This document shows positions 1 through 5,124 of a stretch of 5,243 nucleotides of DNA, piece by piece. The notes beneath the pieces are model-generated. The model was not told the DNA's origin. It searched no databases and saw nothing but the letters and a program-made list of their open reading frames with translations. The stretch is from contig VBMM01000285.1 in NCBI GenBank assembly GCA_005878415.1, positions 1 to 5,243 on the forward strand. The letters are read 5' to 3'. A program made the position numbers and the translations under genes. Within the stretch, counting starts at the first letter, position 1; each line of letters starts with the position of its first letter. The stretch is from Methanobacteriota archaeon. GTDB taxonomy: Archaea > Thermoplasmatota > Thermoplasmata > RBG-16-68-12.

Positions 1-173
1 ACCAGGAGGAACGACGCAATCGCGAGGAGCGAGAGACCCGCCATCCCCGCGGCGTCGCCGAAGGCGACCACGGCGAGAGACCCGATCCCAAGCAGCATCA
101 TCGCCAGGGCCAGGAAGAAGACGGCGATGTGCCAGTTGTTCGCGTACGACCAGCCGTCCGCGTGTCCGTCCAT
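1..173 (-). CDS. Membrane protein, N-terminal part (cut by window edge)
   Basis: The reading frame opens with ATG at 173, directly after the TGA of the OB-fold gene (TGA at 176-174, no spacer), and stays open to the left edge, giving 57 complete codons. The N-terminus (MDGHADGWSYANNWH) is polar. It is followed by a strongly hydrophobic helix at about residues 16-38 and a second hydrophobic stretch from about residue 45 that runs off the window. Third codon positions are mostly G or C, as in the neighbouring operon genes. The zero-gap junction suggests translational coupling with the gene upstream. No family is recognisable from this fragment. I infer only an integral membrane protein with at least two TM segments. 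Confidence 0.72.
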   Translation of the reverse strand, partial: MDGHADGWSYANNWHIAVFFLALAMMLLGIGSLAVVAFGDAAGMAGLSLLAIASFLL

Positions 174-638
174 TCAGGGTGCCTCCACGACGAGCGCGCC
201 GAACTTGCCACGGGACACGTCGAGTCCGAAGTTCGTCCGCTTGACGTAGCAGTCGAGGGCGCGGACCGTGGCGCCGACGGCGACCTTCCCACGGTCCACG
301 AGCCCGACGTCGTCGTCCCAGAGGGCGAAGCGGCAGAATCCGCTCTCGTCCCGCAGCTCGAGGTTCGCCACCCGACCCGGGGTGCCGTCCTGGCGGGTGA
401 ACGTGCGGACCGGCGAGATCCCGACGACCGTGGCGCGGAGATTGGCCTCCATGCCCTCCTCAAGATCCGCGATGCGGGCGAACGACGCCACGCTCCGCCC
501 CAGACGCTCGACGACGACCATTGCCGCGGTGTCGCGGTCCAGCAGACCGCCCCATTCGGCGATCGCCGAGTCGACCTGCGCGTCGAACGCTTCTGGCGTC
601 ACGAGGTCCTCGACTTTCTCGTAGAAGGGGCGACGCAC
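174..638 (-). CDS. OB-fold (RPA/SSB-like) nucleic-acid-binding protein
   Basis: Predicted protein of 154 residues. The open frame extends further upstream (to 839), but that part overlaps the preceding membrane-protein gene and is Arg/Ser-rich and not protein-like. The first usable start after the upstream gene's stop is GTG at 638 (VRRPFYEKVEDLV). Residues 1 to about 50 form a charged, probably helical N-terminal region containing the pattern EWGGLLDRDTAAMVVVERLG. Residues about 59-154 have the alternating strands of an OB fold: VVGISPVRTF, then DGTPGRVANLELRDESG and CRFALWDDD, then VGATVRALDCYVKR. The 'R-x-A-N-L-E-L-R-D-E-S-G' to 'F-A-L-W' block is typical of archaeal RPA/SSB-type OB domains that bind single-stranded DNA or RNA. 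One OB fold is seen and no zinc finger, so this is a short member or accessory subunit rather than a full RPA. It lies 40 nt after the membrane-protein gene in the same direction. The family assignment is inferred from pattern; the substrate is unknown. Confidence 0.7.
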   Translation of the reverse strand: MRRPFYEKVEDLVTPEAFDAQVDSAIAEWGGLLDRDTAAMVVVERLGRSVASFARIADLEEGMEANLRATVVGISPVRTFTRQDGTPGRVANLELRDESGFCRFALWDDDVGLVDRGKVAVGATVRALDCYVKRTNFGLDVSRGKFGALVVEAP

Positions 639-678
639 GGCAGCCCATCGCGGTGGTCCACAAAAGGTTTGCTTTCTC

Positions 679-1173
679 TCAGCCGCTCTCCAGGCGAGAG
701 TGGATCCGGGCGCGGAGCGCGTCAATCGATCGGCGATCCCGAGACCGCGGAAGGAGGAGGACCGTTGTCCCGCTCTGATCGCCCGACCTCTGGACCCCGA
801 CCCAACAGCCCGGATCGTCGATCCGGAGCAGCGTCTCACACCGACGGAAGAGACCCTCAGGGCCGTCCTTGGCAGCGACCTGCCTCGGCAACCGGTCGTG
901 CAACGCGTCCCGCACCGCGGACGTGACGGCCTCGGGATCGTCGTGAACCCGCAACGCCCACAACGGCCGGGCCCAGATACGCTCGCCGAGCCAGGCGAGG
1001 GGGACGAAGGCCGCGACCGCGAGGAACACGACCACGAGGACCGCCTGACCGATGGCGTCGGCGGCGATGGATGCCATCCACAGGGCGCCCGAGAGGAGCA
1101 GGAACACGATGACCGTGCTGCCGGGGATCCAGCGCCTCCAAGCGGGCGAGGGCCCCGGCATGCGGGCGGACAT
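679..1173 (-). CDS. Two-TM membrane protein of unknown function
   Basis: Predicted protein of 164 residues, ATG at 1173, TGA at 681-679. It starts 6 nt after the aCPSF1 stop codon. The likely SD (TGAGG) overlaps that stop, which suggests translational coupling. The N-terminus is short and basic, then come two hydrophobic helices at about residues 19-38 and 43-63, separated by only a few residues (a hairpin in the membrane). The C-terminal region of about 100 residues is soluble and rich in Arg and Asp, with a helix around residues 80-98 and a strand-like stretch near 'CWVGVQRSG...TTVLLLPRS'. This arrangement, a membrane hairpin followed by a small cytosolic domain, is not one I can assign to a named family. 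Its place directly behind aCPSF1 is the only functional hint. Confidence 0.7.
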   Translation of the reverse strand: MSARMPGPSPAWRRWIPGSTVIVFLLLSGALWMASIAADAIGQAVLVVVFLAVAAFVPLAWLGERIWARPLWALRVHDDPEAVTSAVRDALHDRLPRQVAAKDGPEGLFRRCETLLRIDDPGCWVGVQRSGDQSGTTVLLLPRSRDRRSIDALRARIHSRLESG

Positions 1174-1179
1174 CGGGCC

Positions 1180-2493
1180 TCACTTGAGCCGGATCGTCTC
1201 GAGGTTCATCGGCGCCCGCGCCTCGAGGCCGAACTTCTTGTACAACCCCGACGCGAGGTCCGAACACTTGAACTCCTCGCCGTGGTTCACGATGACCCGC
1301 TCGGGTCGCGGCTCCATCGTGCCGACGTAGTTCAGCAGCTGCAGGCGATCCGAGTGGCCGGAGAAGCCGTCGATCGTCTCGACGTCCAGCTTGATCGGAA
1401 GGGTGAGCGGCTGCCCACGATCCGTCAGGGTGATCTCGCGCGCCTCCCGCTGGATCCGCCGGCCGAGCGAGCCTTCGGACTGGAACCCGACGAACAGGAG
1501 GGCGTGGAGCGGGTTGTCCGCCCACGACTTGAAGTATTCCAGCACCGGGCCGCCGGACATCATCCCGGACGTCGCTAGCACGATGCACGGCTCGACGTCG
1601 TCGCAGATGTTCGACCGCATGTCCGATGTCTCCACGCGCTTGAACATCGGGGACAGGAACGGGTTCTCGCCGGTCTGGAAGATCTGCGTCCGGAGCTGGC
1701 TGTTCAGGTACTCCGGGTACGCGGTGTGGATCGCAGTCGCCTCCCAGATCATGCCGTCCAGATAGATCGGCACCTCCGGGATCTGGTGGCTCCGCATCGC
1801 GTCCTCCAGGACGAGCATGACCTCCTGGGAGCGCCCGACCGCGAAGACGGGGACCAAGACCTTCCCTCCGCGGGTCAGGACTCGACGGATGACCTCCTTG
1901 AGCTGCTGGGCCGCCTCGTGCCGGGACGGTTGGATGTCGTGGTAGCCGCCGTACGTCGATTCGAGGACGAGCGTCTCGAGCCGCGGGAACTTGTTGACGG
2001 CCGGGTTGAAGAGCCACGTCTTCTCGAACTTGATGTCGCCCGACATCGCGACGTTGTACAGGCCGTCCCCGATGTGGAAGTGCGCGACCGCGGAGCCGAG
2101 GATGTGCCCGGCGTTCTGGAACGTCAACCGGACGTCCGGGGCGATGTCCGTGGTCTCGCCGTACTTGAGCGGGATCGTGTTCGCCACGGCCTTGCGGATG
2201 TTGCTCGAGTCGTACGGCGACTTGCGCGCTTCGCCCATCGCGACCTTGATGAAATCGATCTGCAGCAACGACATGAGGTCCCGCGTCGGGGGCGTCGTAT
2301 AGATCGGCCCGTCGTAGCCGTACTTGTAGAGGGCCGGAACGAGCCCGGAGTGATCCAGATGGGCGTGGGTGATGACGACCGCGTCGATCGAGCCGAGCGG
2401 CATCACCTCGGGGGCGTTCAGGTACGGCGAGCCGTTGTCTTCCGAGATGAGCACGCCACAGTCGATCAGGACCTTTGACTCCCGCGTGCTCAA
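1180..2493 (-). CDS. aCPSF1/FttA C-terminal part: MBL/beta-CASP ribonuclease domains
   Basis: This frame holds the catalytic part of the archaeal KH-CPSF ribonuclease, the factor that cleaves nascent RNA 3' ends and drives transcription termination (FttA/aCPSF1). Homologous sequence begins slightly upstream, at 2526 (GFRQVGRSAAL). TTG at 2493 is only the first start-like codon in this frame, and in the intact family it would be an internal Leu. Counting from TTG, visible motifs are THAHLDH (residues 42-48, zinc ligands), NAGHILGSA with His130, SGDIKFE with Asp153, LVLESTYGG (beta-CASP motif A), VFAVGRSQE, SGMMSGG, GFSGHSD with His380 (motif B) and VNHGEE with His404 (motif C). All catalytic ligands appear present and the C-terminus LETIRLK is typical of the family. 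The frame is separated from its own KH domains by a deletion/frameshift near 2527, so as given it lacks a normal N-terminus. Confidence 0.93.
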   Translation of the reverse strand: MSTRESKVLIDCGVLISEDNGSPYLNAPEVMPLGSIDAVVITHAHLDHSGLVPALYKYGYDGPIYTTPPTRDLMSLLQIDFIKVAMGEARKSPYDSSNIRKAVANTIPLKYGETTDIAPDVRLTFQNAGHILGSAVAHFHIGDGLYNVAMSGDIKFEKTWLFNPAVNKFPRLETLVLESTYGGYHDIQPSRHEAAQQLKEVIRRVLTRGGKVLVPVFAVGRSQEVMLVLEDAMRSHQIPEVPIYLDGMIWEATAIHTAYPEYLNSQLRTQIFQTGENPFLSPMFKRVETSDMRSNICDDVEPCIVLATSGMMSGGPVLEYFKSWADNPLHALLFVGFQSEGSLGRRIQREAREITLTDRGQPLTLPIKLDVETIDGFSGHSDRLQLLNYVGTMEPRPERVIVNHGEEFKCSDLASGLYKKFGLEARAPMNLETIRLK

Positions 2494-2527
2494 CAGGGCC
2501 GCCGACCGGCCGACCTGGCGAAATCCT

Positions 2528-2953
2528 CGAGGGGATTGGGGGCGTGCGCACGACCTTGGGCGCCCATCCGATCCGCTTCTTGATCTCGTTCAGGACCGAC
2601 CCGTGGCGGCCGATCACCATGCCGGGCGCGAGCGCCTCGATCGTGACCTCGCCGGTCTCCGTCTCGAAGTAGACGCCGGTGATCTGCGCCTCCGGCGGGA
2701 TGACCTCACGGATGATCTTCTCCGCGTCCTCCTGGGATGCCAGGAGAGACGGATCCGGGCGCACGACGATGCGGCGGCGTAGCTGCTGCGCGATCTGGCG
2801 GACCAGGTCGTTCGACTCCGCGAAGACATCCATGTTCTTCGTGTAGATCACGATGGTGGGGCCTTCGAAGTCGACTTGCGTGATTTCCACGTGGTCGGGG
2901 ACCACTTTCTTCACGACGCTTCGCGCGTCGTTCAGAATGTCCTCAATGGTCAT
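2528..2953 (-). pseudogene. aCPSF1/FttA N-terminal part: tandem KH domains, broken gene
   Basis: The first 142 codons of aCPSF1, starting at ATG 2953, 34 nt after the psmB stop. Residues 1 to about 68 match the divergent KHa domain (FEGPTIVIYTKN is characteristic). Residues about 70-140 match KHb with its GxxG loop (GMVIGRHGS), followed by the conserved linker APKVVRTPPIPS. Beyond S142 this frame continues as out-of-frame Arg/Pro-rich sequence to 857, while family-like sequence resumes in another frame at 2526 with GFRQVGRS. In intact relatives (for example the Methanothermobacter protein, from memory) about 45 residues lie between these two blocks. Here a single base lies between them. The two parts plus the missing segment sum to about 636 residues, the usual family length. 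The KH domains guide RNA recognition for the catalytic domains. Either this is a real inactivating deletion or it is a sequence/assembly error. The latter is plausible, as the gene is almost universal in archaea. Confidence 0.88.
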
Positions 2954-2987
2954 CGGACGTCTCGTTGGCCTGATGTCGCTTGCGGAC

Positions 2988-3629
2988 TCAGGTCAGTTTC
3001 ATGCTTGACTTGCGCTTCTCGACTTCCTTGTCGTCGAGCATCTTGAATCCGTCTTTCGTGATGAGCGCGACGTCGATCCCTTCGCCGGAGACCGCGTCCC
3101 GCTTCATCGCAGCCGTGACAGCCCGGATCGCGAGGTTCGCGCCGTCCTCCGTCGACATGTCGTCCTTGAAGTGGTCCTCGAGGACGCCGTAGACGTAGGG
3201 GCTGCCGGACCCGCTCGAGACGAACTTGTCCGGGAGGGAACCGCCGGCCGCATCGAGCGAGTAGACGTGTCCCCCCGCCCGGTCCCAGCCGCCGATCACG
3301 AGTTGGACCCAGTACGGGTAGAAGCGGCTGCCGCTGAGGATGTTCGCCGTCAGCGTCGCGCACGCCTCGACGGGCATCGTCACGCCTCGCTTGAGCTTGT
3401 AGAGCTCGACTTCGGCGGTGATGTACCGCGCGAGGACCTGCAGATCGCCCACGAGACCCGCGGTCGTCAGGCCGAGGTTCTCGTCGAGCTTGTACACTTT
3501 CTTCGTGTGCTTGTGCGCGATGAGGGTCCCGGCCGTCGCACGCCGGTCCGCCGCGAGGACGACCCCGTCCTTGCATACGAGCCCGAGCGTCGTCGTGCCG
3601 GTCTCGACTTCTCTGGAAACCGTTGACAT
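2988..3629 (-). CDS. psmB: Archaeal 20S proteasome beta subunit
   Basis: Predicted 213-residue precursor of the catalytic beta subunit, which assembles with alpha rings into the 20S proteasome and degrades unfolded proteins in the cytoplasm. The short propeptide MSTVSREVETG (11 residues) is cut before TTTLGLV, making the nucleophile Thr1. Counting from Thr1, Asp17 and Lys33 of the catalytic triad are present. SSGSGSPYVYGVLE carries the conserved active-site serine region, and RDAVSGEGIDVALI carries the Asp167/Ser170 pair (D166/S169 in Thermoplasma numbering). LTTAGLVGDLQVLARY and SLDAAGGS are also typical. The frame is open upstream to 3878. ATG 3629 is nevertheless preferred because it gives a normal propeptide, has GGAG seven bases upstream (3637-3640) and lies downstream of the TATA box at about 3690. 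It leads the operon with aCPSF1, an arrangement also seen in other euryarchaea. Confidence 0.96.
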   Translation of the reverse strand: MSTVSREVETGTTTLGLVCKDGVVLAADRRATAGTLIAHKHTKKVYKLDENLGLTTAGLVGDLQVLARYITAEVELYKLKRGVTMPVEACATLTANILSGSRFYPYWVQLVIGGWDRAGGHVYSLDAAGGSLPDKFVSSGSGSPYVYGVLEDHFKDDMSTEDGANLAIRAVTAAMKRDAVSGEGIDVALITKDGFKMLDDKEVEKRKSSMKLT

Positions 3630-3660
3630 CTGAACACTCCCGTTCAAAAGGGTGTCACAG
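3630..3660 (-). promoter_or_regulatory. psmB leader hairpin exposing the Shine-Dalgarno
   Basis: On the minus strand the bases just before the psmB ATG read TGAAC-GGGAGT-GTTCA (3631-3646). This is a 5-bp inverted repeat with the SD-like GGAG (3637-3640) in its loop, one base before ATG 3629. The hairpin would present the SD as a loop or, if bound, occlude it. The repeat is seen directly; any regulatory role is inference, and 5 bp is short enough to arise by chance. Confidence 0.35.
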
Positions 3661-3666
3661 GGTGAC
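3654..3666. promoter_or_regulatory. Inverted repeat at predicted psmB transcription start
   Basis: A perfect 5-bp inverted repeat, GTCAC-AGG-GTGAC, lies about 25-30 bases downstream of the psmB TATA box, where archaeal transcription normally begins. This position suits a repressor operator, but a 13-base palindrome may also be chance. No regulator is identifiable. Confidence 0.3.
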
Positions 3667-3688
3667 GGCCAAAGCATACAGGCGGCAC

Positions 3689-3695
3689 TATTTAA
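3689..3695 (-). promoter_or_regulatory. TATA box (box A) for psmB operon
   Basis: On the minus strand the sequence CTTAAATAG stands out as an AT-rich island in a GC-rich region, 59 bases upstream of the psmB ATG. Archaeal initiation about 25 bases downstream would give a leader of roughly 35 nt containing the SD-like GGAG. This fits a normal leadered mRNA for the psmB-aCPSF1 operon. Confidence 0.6.
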
Positions 3696-3699
3696 GAAT

Positions 3700-3998
3700 T
3701 CCGTGATGAGTCCATCGGAGTCGACGGCATTGAGGGTCCGGTCTATCTCAAGGGACAAGTTATCTCTCCTATGACACGAGACGCCTATCCCAGTCAGGCC
3801 GCCTCGCAGTATCGACGCCTGAGGCGTTTGACAGCAGTTTCCGAGAGCCTCCGCAGGATCGGCTCGAACAAATCGCACCGACCTCCGTCTATCGAATCTC
3901 TTCCCATGTCCGCTATCGGTGGAGTCCGGGCAGTTTGCGGTGGCCCTGACGGGTGAGAGCCCTGCTGCGGGTCTCTACAAGCAGGTCGACTTTATCAA
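3700..3998. other. Intergenic region between divergent psmB and STING-like genes
   Basis: I see no convincing gene in this stretch. The minus-strand frame that is open through it is only an upstream extension of psmB across its promoter. The plus-strand 61-codon frame starting at 3771 has no family resemblance and no clear SD. Visible small structures are a palindrome ACGCCT-G-AGGCGT (3815-3827), a direct repeat GACGCCT (3779-3785 and 3814-3820), and an imperfect hairpin at 3955-3975 (GAGA-g-CCC...GGG-TCTC) just ahead of the rightward gene. No tRNA T-loop or CRISPR-like repeat was found. Confidence 0.5.
3989..3998 (+). promoter_or_regulatory. Possible TATA box for STING-like gene
   Basis: CTTTATCAAA is the most TATA-like segment upstream of the rightward gene and abuts the first ATG (3999). 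If it works as box A, transcription would begin near 4018-4023, downstream of that ATG. Translation would then start at GTG 4023 (leaderless) or at ATG 4035, which has GGTGG (4020-4024) about ten bases upstream. No clear BRE is visible, so the assignment is tentative. Confidence 0.35.
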
Positions 3999-4820
3999 AT
4001 GTCGATTCGATGCCTGCAGTGGGTGGAAAGTCGAATGGTCCGACTAACGAGCCTGGGAAGGCAGATTAGGGCATTGCCTAGGAACCCGCTAGACTTGTTG
4101 TCCGTAGGCCTCATTGCCGCGGGTTCGGTGGTTGGAATTTGGATTAATGTCGACTTCTATGTGAAACCGATTGCTAGCGTTTTCTCGCTCGTAGCGGTGT
4201 TCCTCGGTGTTTGGCATGTCAGCAAGCTTAGCGTCCCACGGGCGTTTGCAGTGAACTATTTCAAAAGTCTCGTGGTACCCATCAACACGGCGTTGACAAC
4301 GAGTGGCGCGCGGATCGAATATAAGGATCAGTCGGGTAGTAACGCAGTTCTCCACCCGGAACAGGACAATGTTGGATTCGAAATCGTCTTGCCGAAAGAT
4401 ATGACGACTGGAAAGGGAAACGGGCTCGACAGCATTCAGGATAGCGTAAACGAGGCGAGTCGGGAAGCGAAGGTCTACTTGTCGGCAGACGAAGAGAAAC
4501 GATTGGGCAGAAAAGGGCCGTATACGATGCGCATCGTGGCGACCACGACACCAAGAACGTCCACGCTCGTTGACGTCCCCAACAACCTCAACGCACTGCG
4601 CTACCTGCTGTACAGCGGACAGCCTGGCGCCGCGCCGCAAGATCAATCACGTCAAAGAAAGAAACGCGCCGAACGCGCTCTCGAGGAGTATGTCGAGGAG
4701 TTGCACACACTCCGTGACGAGGACTACCGCGGATTTGAGAAGGTTAAGTTCAGGGGCGAGGCCAGTCCTCAAGCCTCGAGTACTCTTCTAGATAATCGAA
4801 ACAGCCAAGGTCAGGCGTAG
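3999..4820 (+). CDS. STING-like cyclic-dinucleotide receptor with two TM helices (TM-STING)
   Basis: Predicted protein of 273 residues (261 if ATG 4035 is the true start). After a basic N-terminus come two hydrophobic helices at about residues 33-50 and 57-74. The cytosolic part, about residues 80-254, shows blocks in the order of the prokaryotic STING domain: the dimer-helix motif AFAVNYFKSLVVPI (82-95), a central strand GFEIVLPKDM (126-135), a charged variable segment, a lid-like strand pair YTMRIVATTTPRTS (175-188), LVDVPNNLNALRYLL (190-204; compare DxPTTL in bacterial STING), an amphipathic helix ERALEEYVEEL (225-235) and a final strand FEKVKF. The tail after 254 is Ser/Gln/Asn-rich. Known bacterial STINGs bind cyclic dinucleotides made by a neighbouring CD-NTase and trigger cell death through TIR or TM effector parts in CBASS anti-phage defence. 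No such cyclase is visible here. GC content is lower than in the operon to the left, suggesting acquisition. The match is by eye; another two-TM sensor family is the main alternative. Confidence 0.7.
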   Translation: MSIRCLQWVESRMVRLTSLGRQIRALPRNPLDLLSVGLIAAGSVVGIWINVDFYVKPIASVFSLVAVFLGVWHVSKLSVPRAFAVNYFKSLVVPINTALTTSGARIEYKDQSGSNAVLHPEQDNVGFEIVLPKDMTTGKGNGLDSIQDSVNEASREAKVYLSADEEKRLGRKGPYTMRIVATTTPRTSTLVDVPNNLNALRYLLYSGQPGAAPQDQSRQRKKRAERALEEYVEELHTLRDEDYRGFEKVKFRGEASPQASSTLLDNRNSQGQA

Positions 4821-4897
4821 ATCGGTGCCACTTCGAGTTGGGCATGAACGGGGAACTGGATGCCCTAACGCTGCGCGATCTCACCAATACCCGAATC

Positions 4898-4916
4898 CCG
4901 GATCGACTGGATCCGG
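4898..4916. terminator. 7-bp hairpin between convergent genes
   Basis: CCGGATC-GACTG-GATCCGG forms a perfect 7-bp stem with a 5-base loop, followed on the plus strand by TTTGT. It lies 78 bases after the STING-like stop and 33 bases beyond the stop of the convergent small gene, so it could end transcription from either side. Archaeal termination usually depends on U-tracts and FttA rather than hairpins, and the T-run here is only three bases, so the role is uncertain. Confidence 0.35.
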
Positions 4917-4948
4917 TTTGTAGGCGTGACCTGGCTCCGCCGGCTACC

Positions 4949-5086
4949 CTACATCCGGAAGTAAGCCCACCAGACCACGACGATTACGACGACGATGAGC
5001 ACGACGGCGATCCCGACGTACATGTACATCTTCCGCTTCCCCTTCTTCTCGCCGCCGAGACCCAGACCCGCGACATCGTAGGACAT
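4949..5086 (-). CDS. Small single-TM protein, 45 residues
   Basis: ATG at 5086, TAG at 4951-4949, 45 codons. The N-terminus (MSYDVAGLGLGG) is followed by a basic cluster EKKGKRK at residues 13-19. A very hydrophobic Val/Ile-rich helix spans about residues 22-41 and ends in WWAYFRM. Positive charges before the helix predict an N-in, C-out orientation. The start is supported by GAGGT five bases upstream (5092-5096) and a TATA-like CTTAATA on the minus strand (5119-5124 core). It is convergent with the STING-like gene. No family is recognisable; small tail-rich membrane proteins of this kind are common in archaea and usually uncharacterised. The plus-strand frame across this region is Asp/His/Pro-rich, as expected for an antisense shadow of Val/Ile codons, which supports the minus reading. 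Confidence 0.68.
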   Translation of the reverse strand: MSYDVAGLGLGGEKKGKRKMYMYVGIAVVLIVVVIVVVWWAYFRM

Positions 5087-5118
5087 GTCGGACCTCAGCG
5101 GGCCAAGTTGCGGGGCGG

Positions 5119-5124
5119 TATTAA
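5119..5124 (-). promoter_or_regulatory. TATA-like box for the 45-residue membrane protein
   Basis: The minus-strand sequence CCTTAATACC is similar to the psmB box (CTTAAATA) and lies 32 bases before ATG 5086. Initiation about 25 bases downstream would fall at or just before the GAGGT motif, giving a very short leader. If the minus-strand frame ending at 5121 is real, the box overlaps its TAA stop. Confidence 0.42.

Noticed and set aside
639..839. Upstream extension of the OB-fold protein frame
   Set aside because: It overlaps the preceding membrane-protein gene in another frame and is Arg/Ser-rich; GTG 638 is the better start.
129..926. Long plus-strand frames over the OB-fold and membrane-protein genes (and similar ones at 700-1578, 1726-2478, 3171-3626)
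   Set aside because: They are antisense to well-supported genes and have the Arg/Asp/Pro-rich composition typical of shadows in GC-rich DNA.
857..2527. Long minus-strand open frame continuing the KH-domain frame past residue 142
   Set aside because: After the junction the translation is Arg/Pro/Gly-rich and lies over the catalytic aCPSF1 frame; it is an out-of-frame shadow produced by the deletion/frameshift.
2524..2531. Programmed ribosomal frameshift in aCPSF1
   Set aside because: A frameshift alone would not explain the absence of about 45 conserved residues, and no slippery heptamer is visible at the junction.
3630..3878. In-frame 83-codon upstream extension of psmB
   Set aside because: It crosses the TATA box and leader, lacks family similarity, and would place a long extension before a normal 11-residue propeptide.
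3840..3900. tRNA-like GGCTCGAACAAATC on the plus strand
   Set aside because: It is off the T-loop consensus and no acceptor, D or anticodon stems can be folded around it.
3771..3956. Plus-strand 61-codon frame in the psmB/STING spacer
   Set aside because: No clear SD or promoter, no family-like pattern and low-quality composition.
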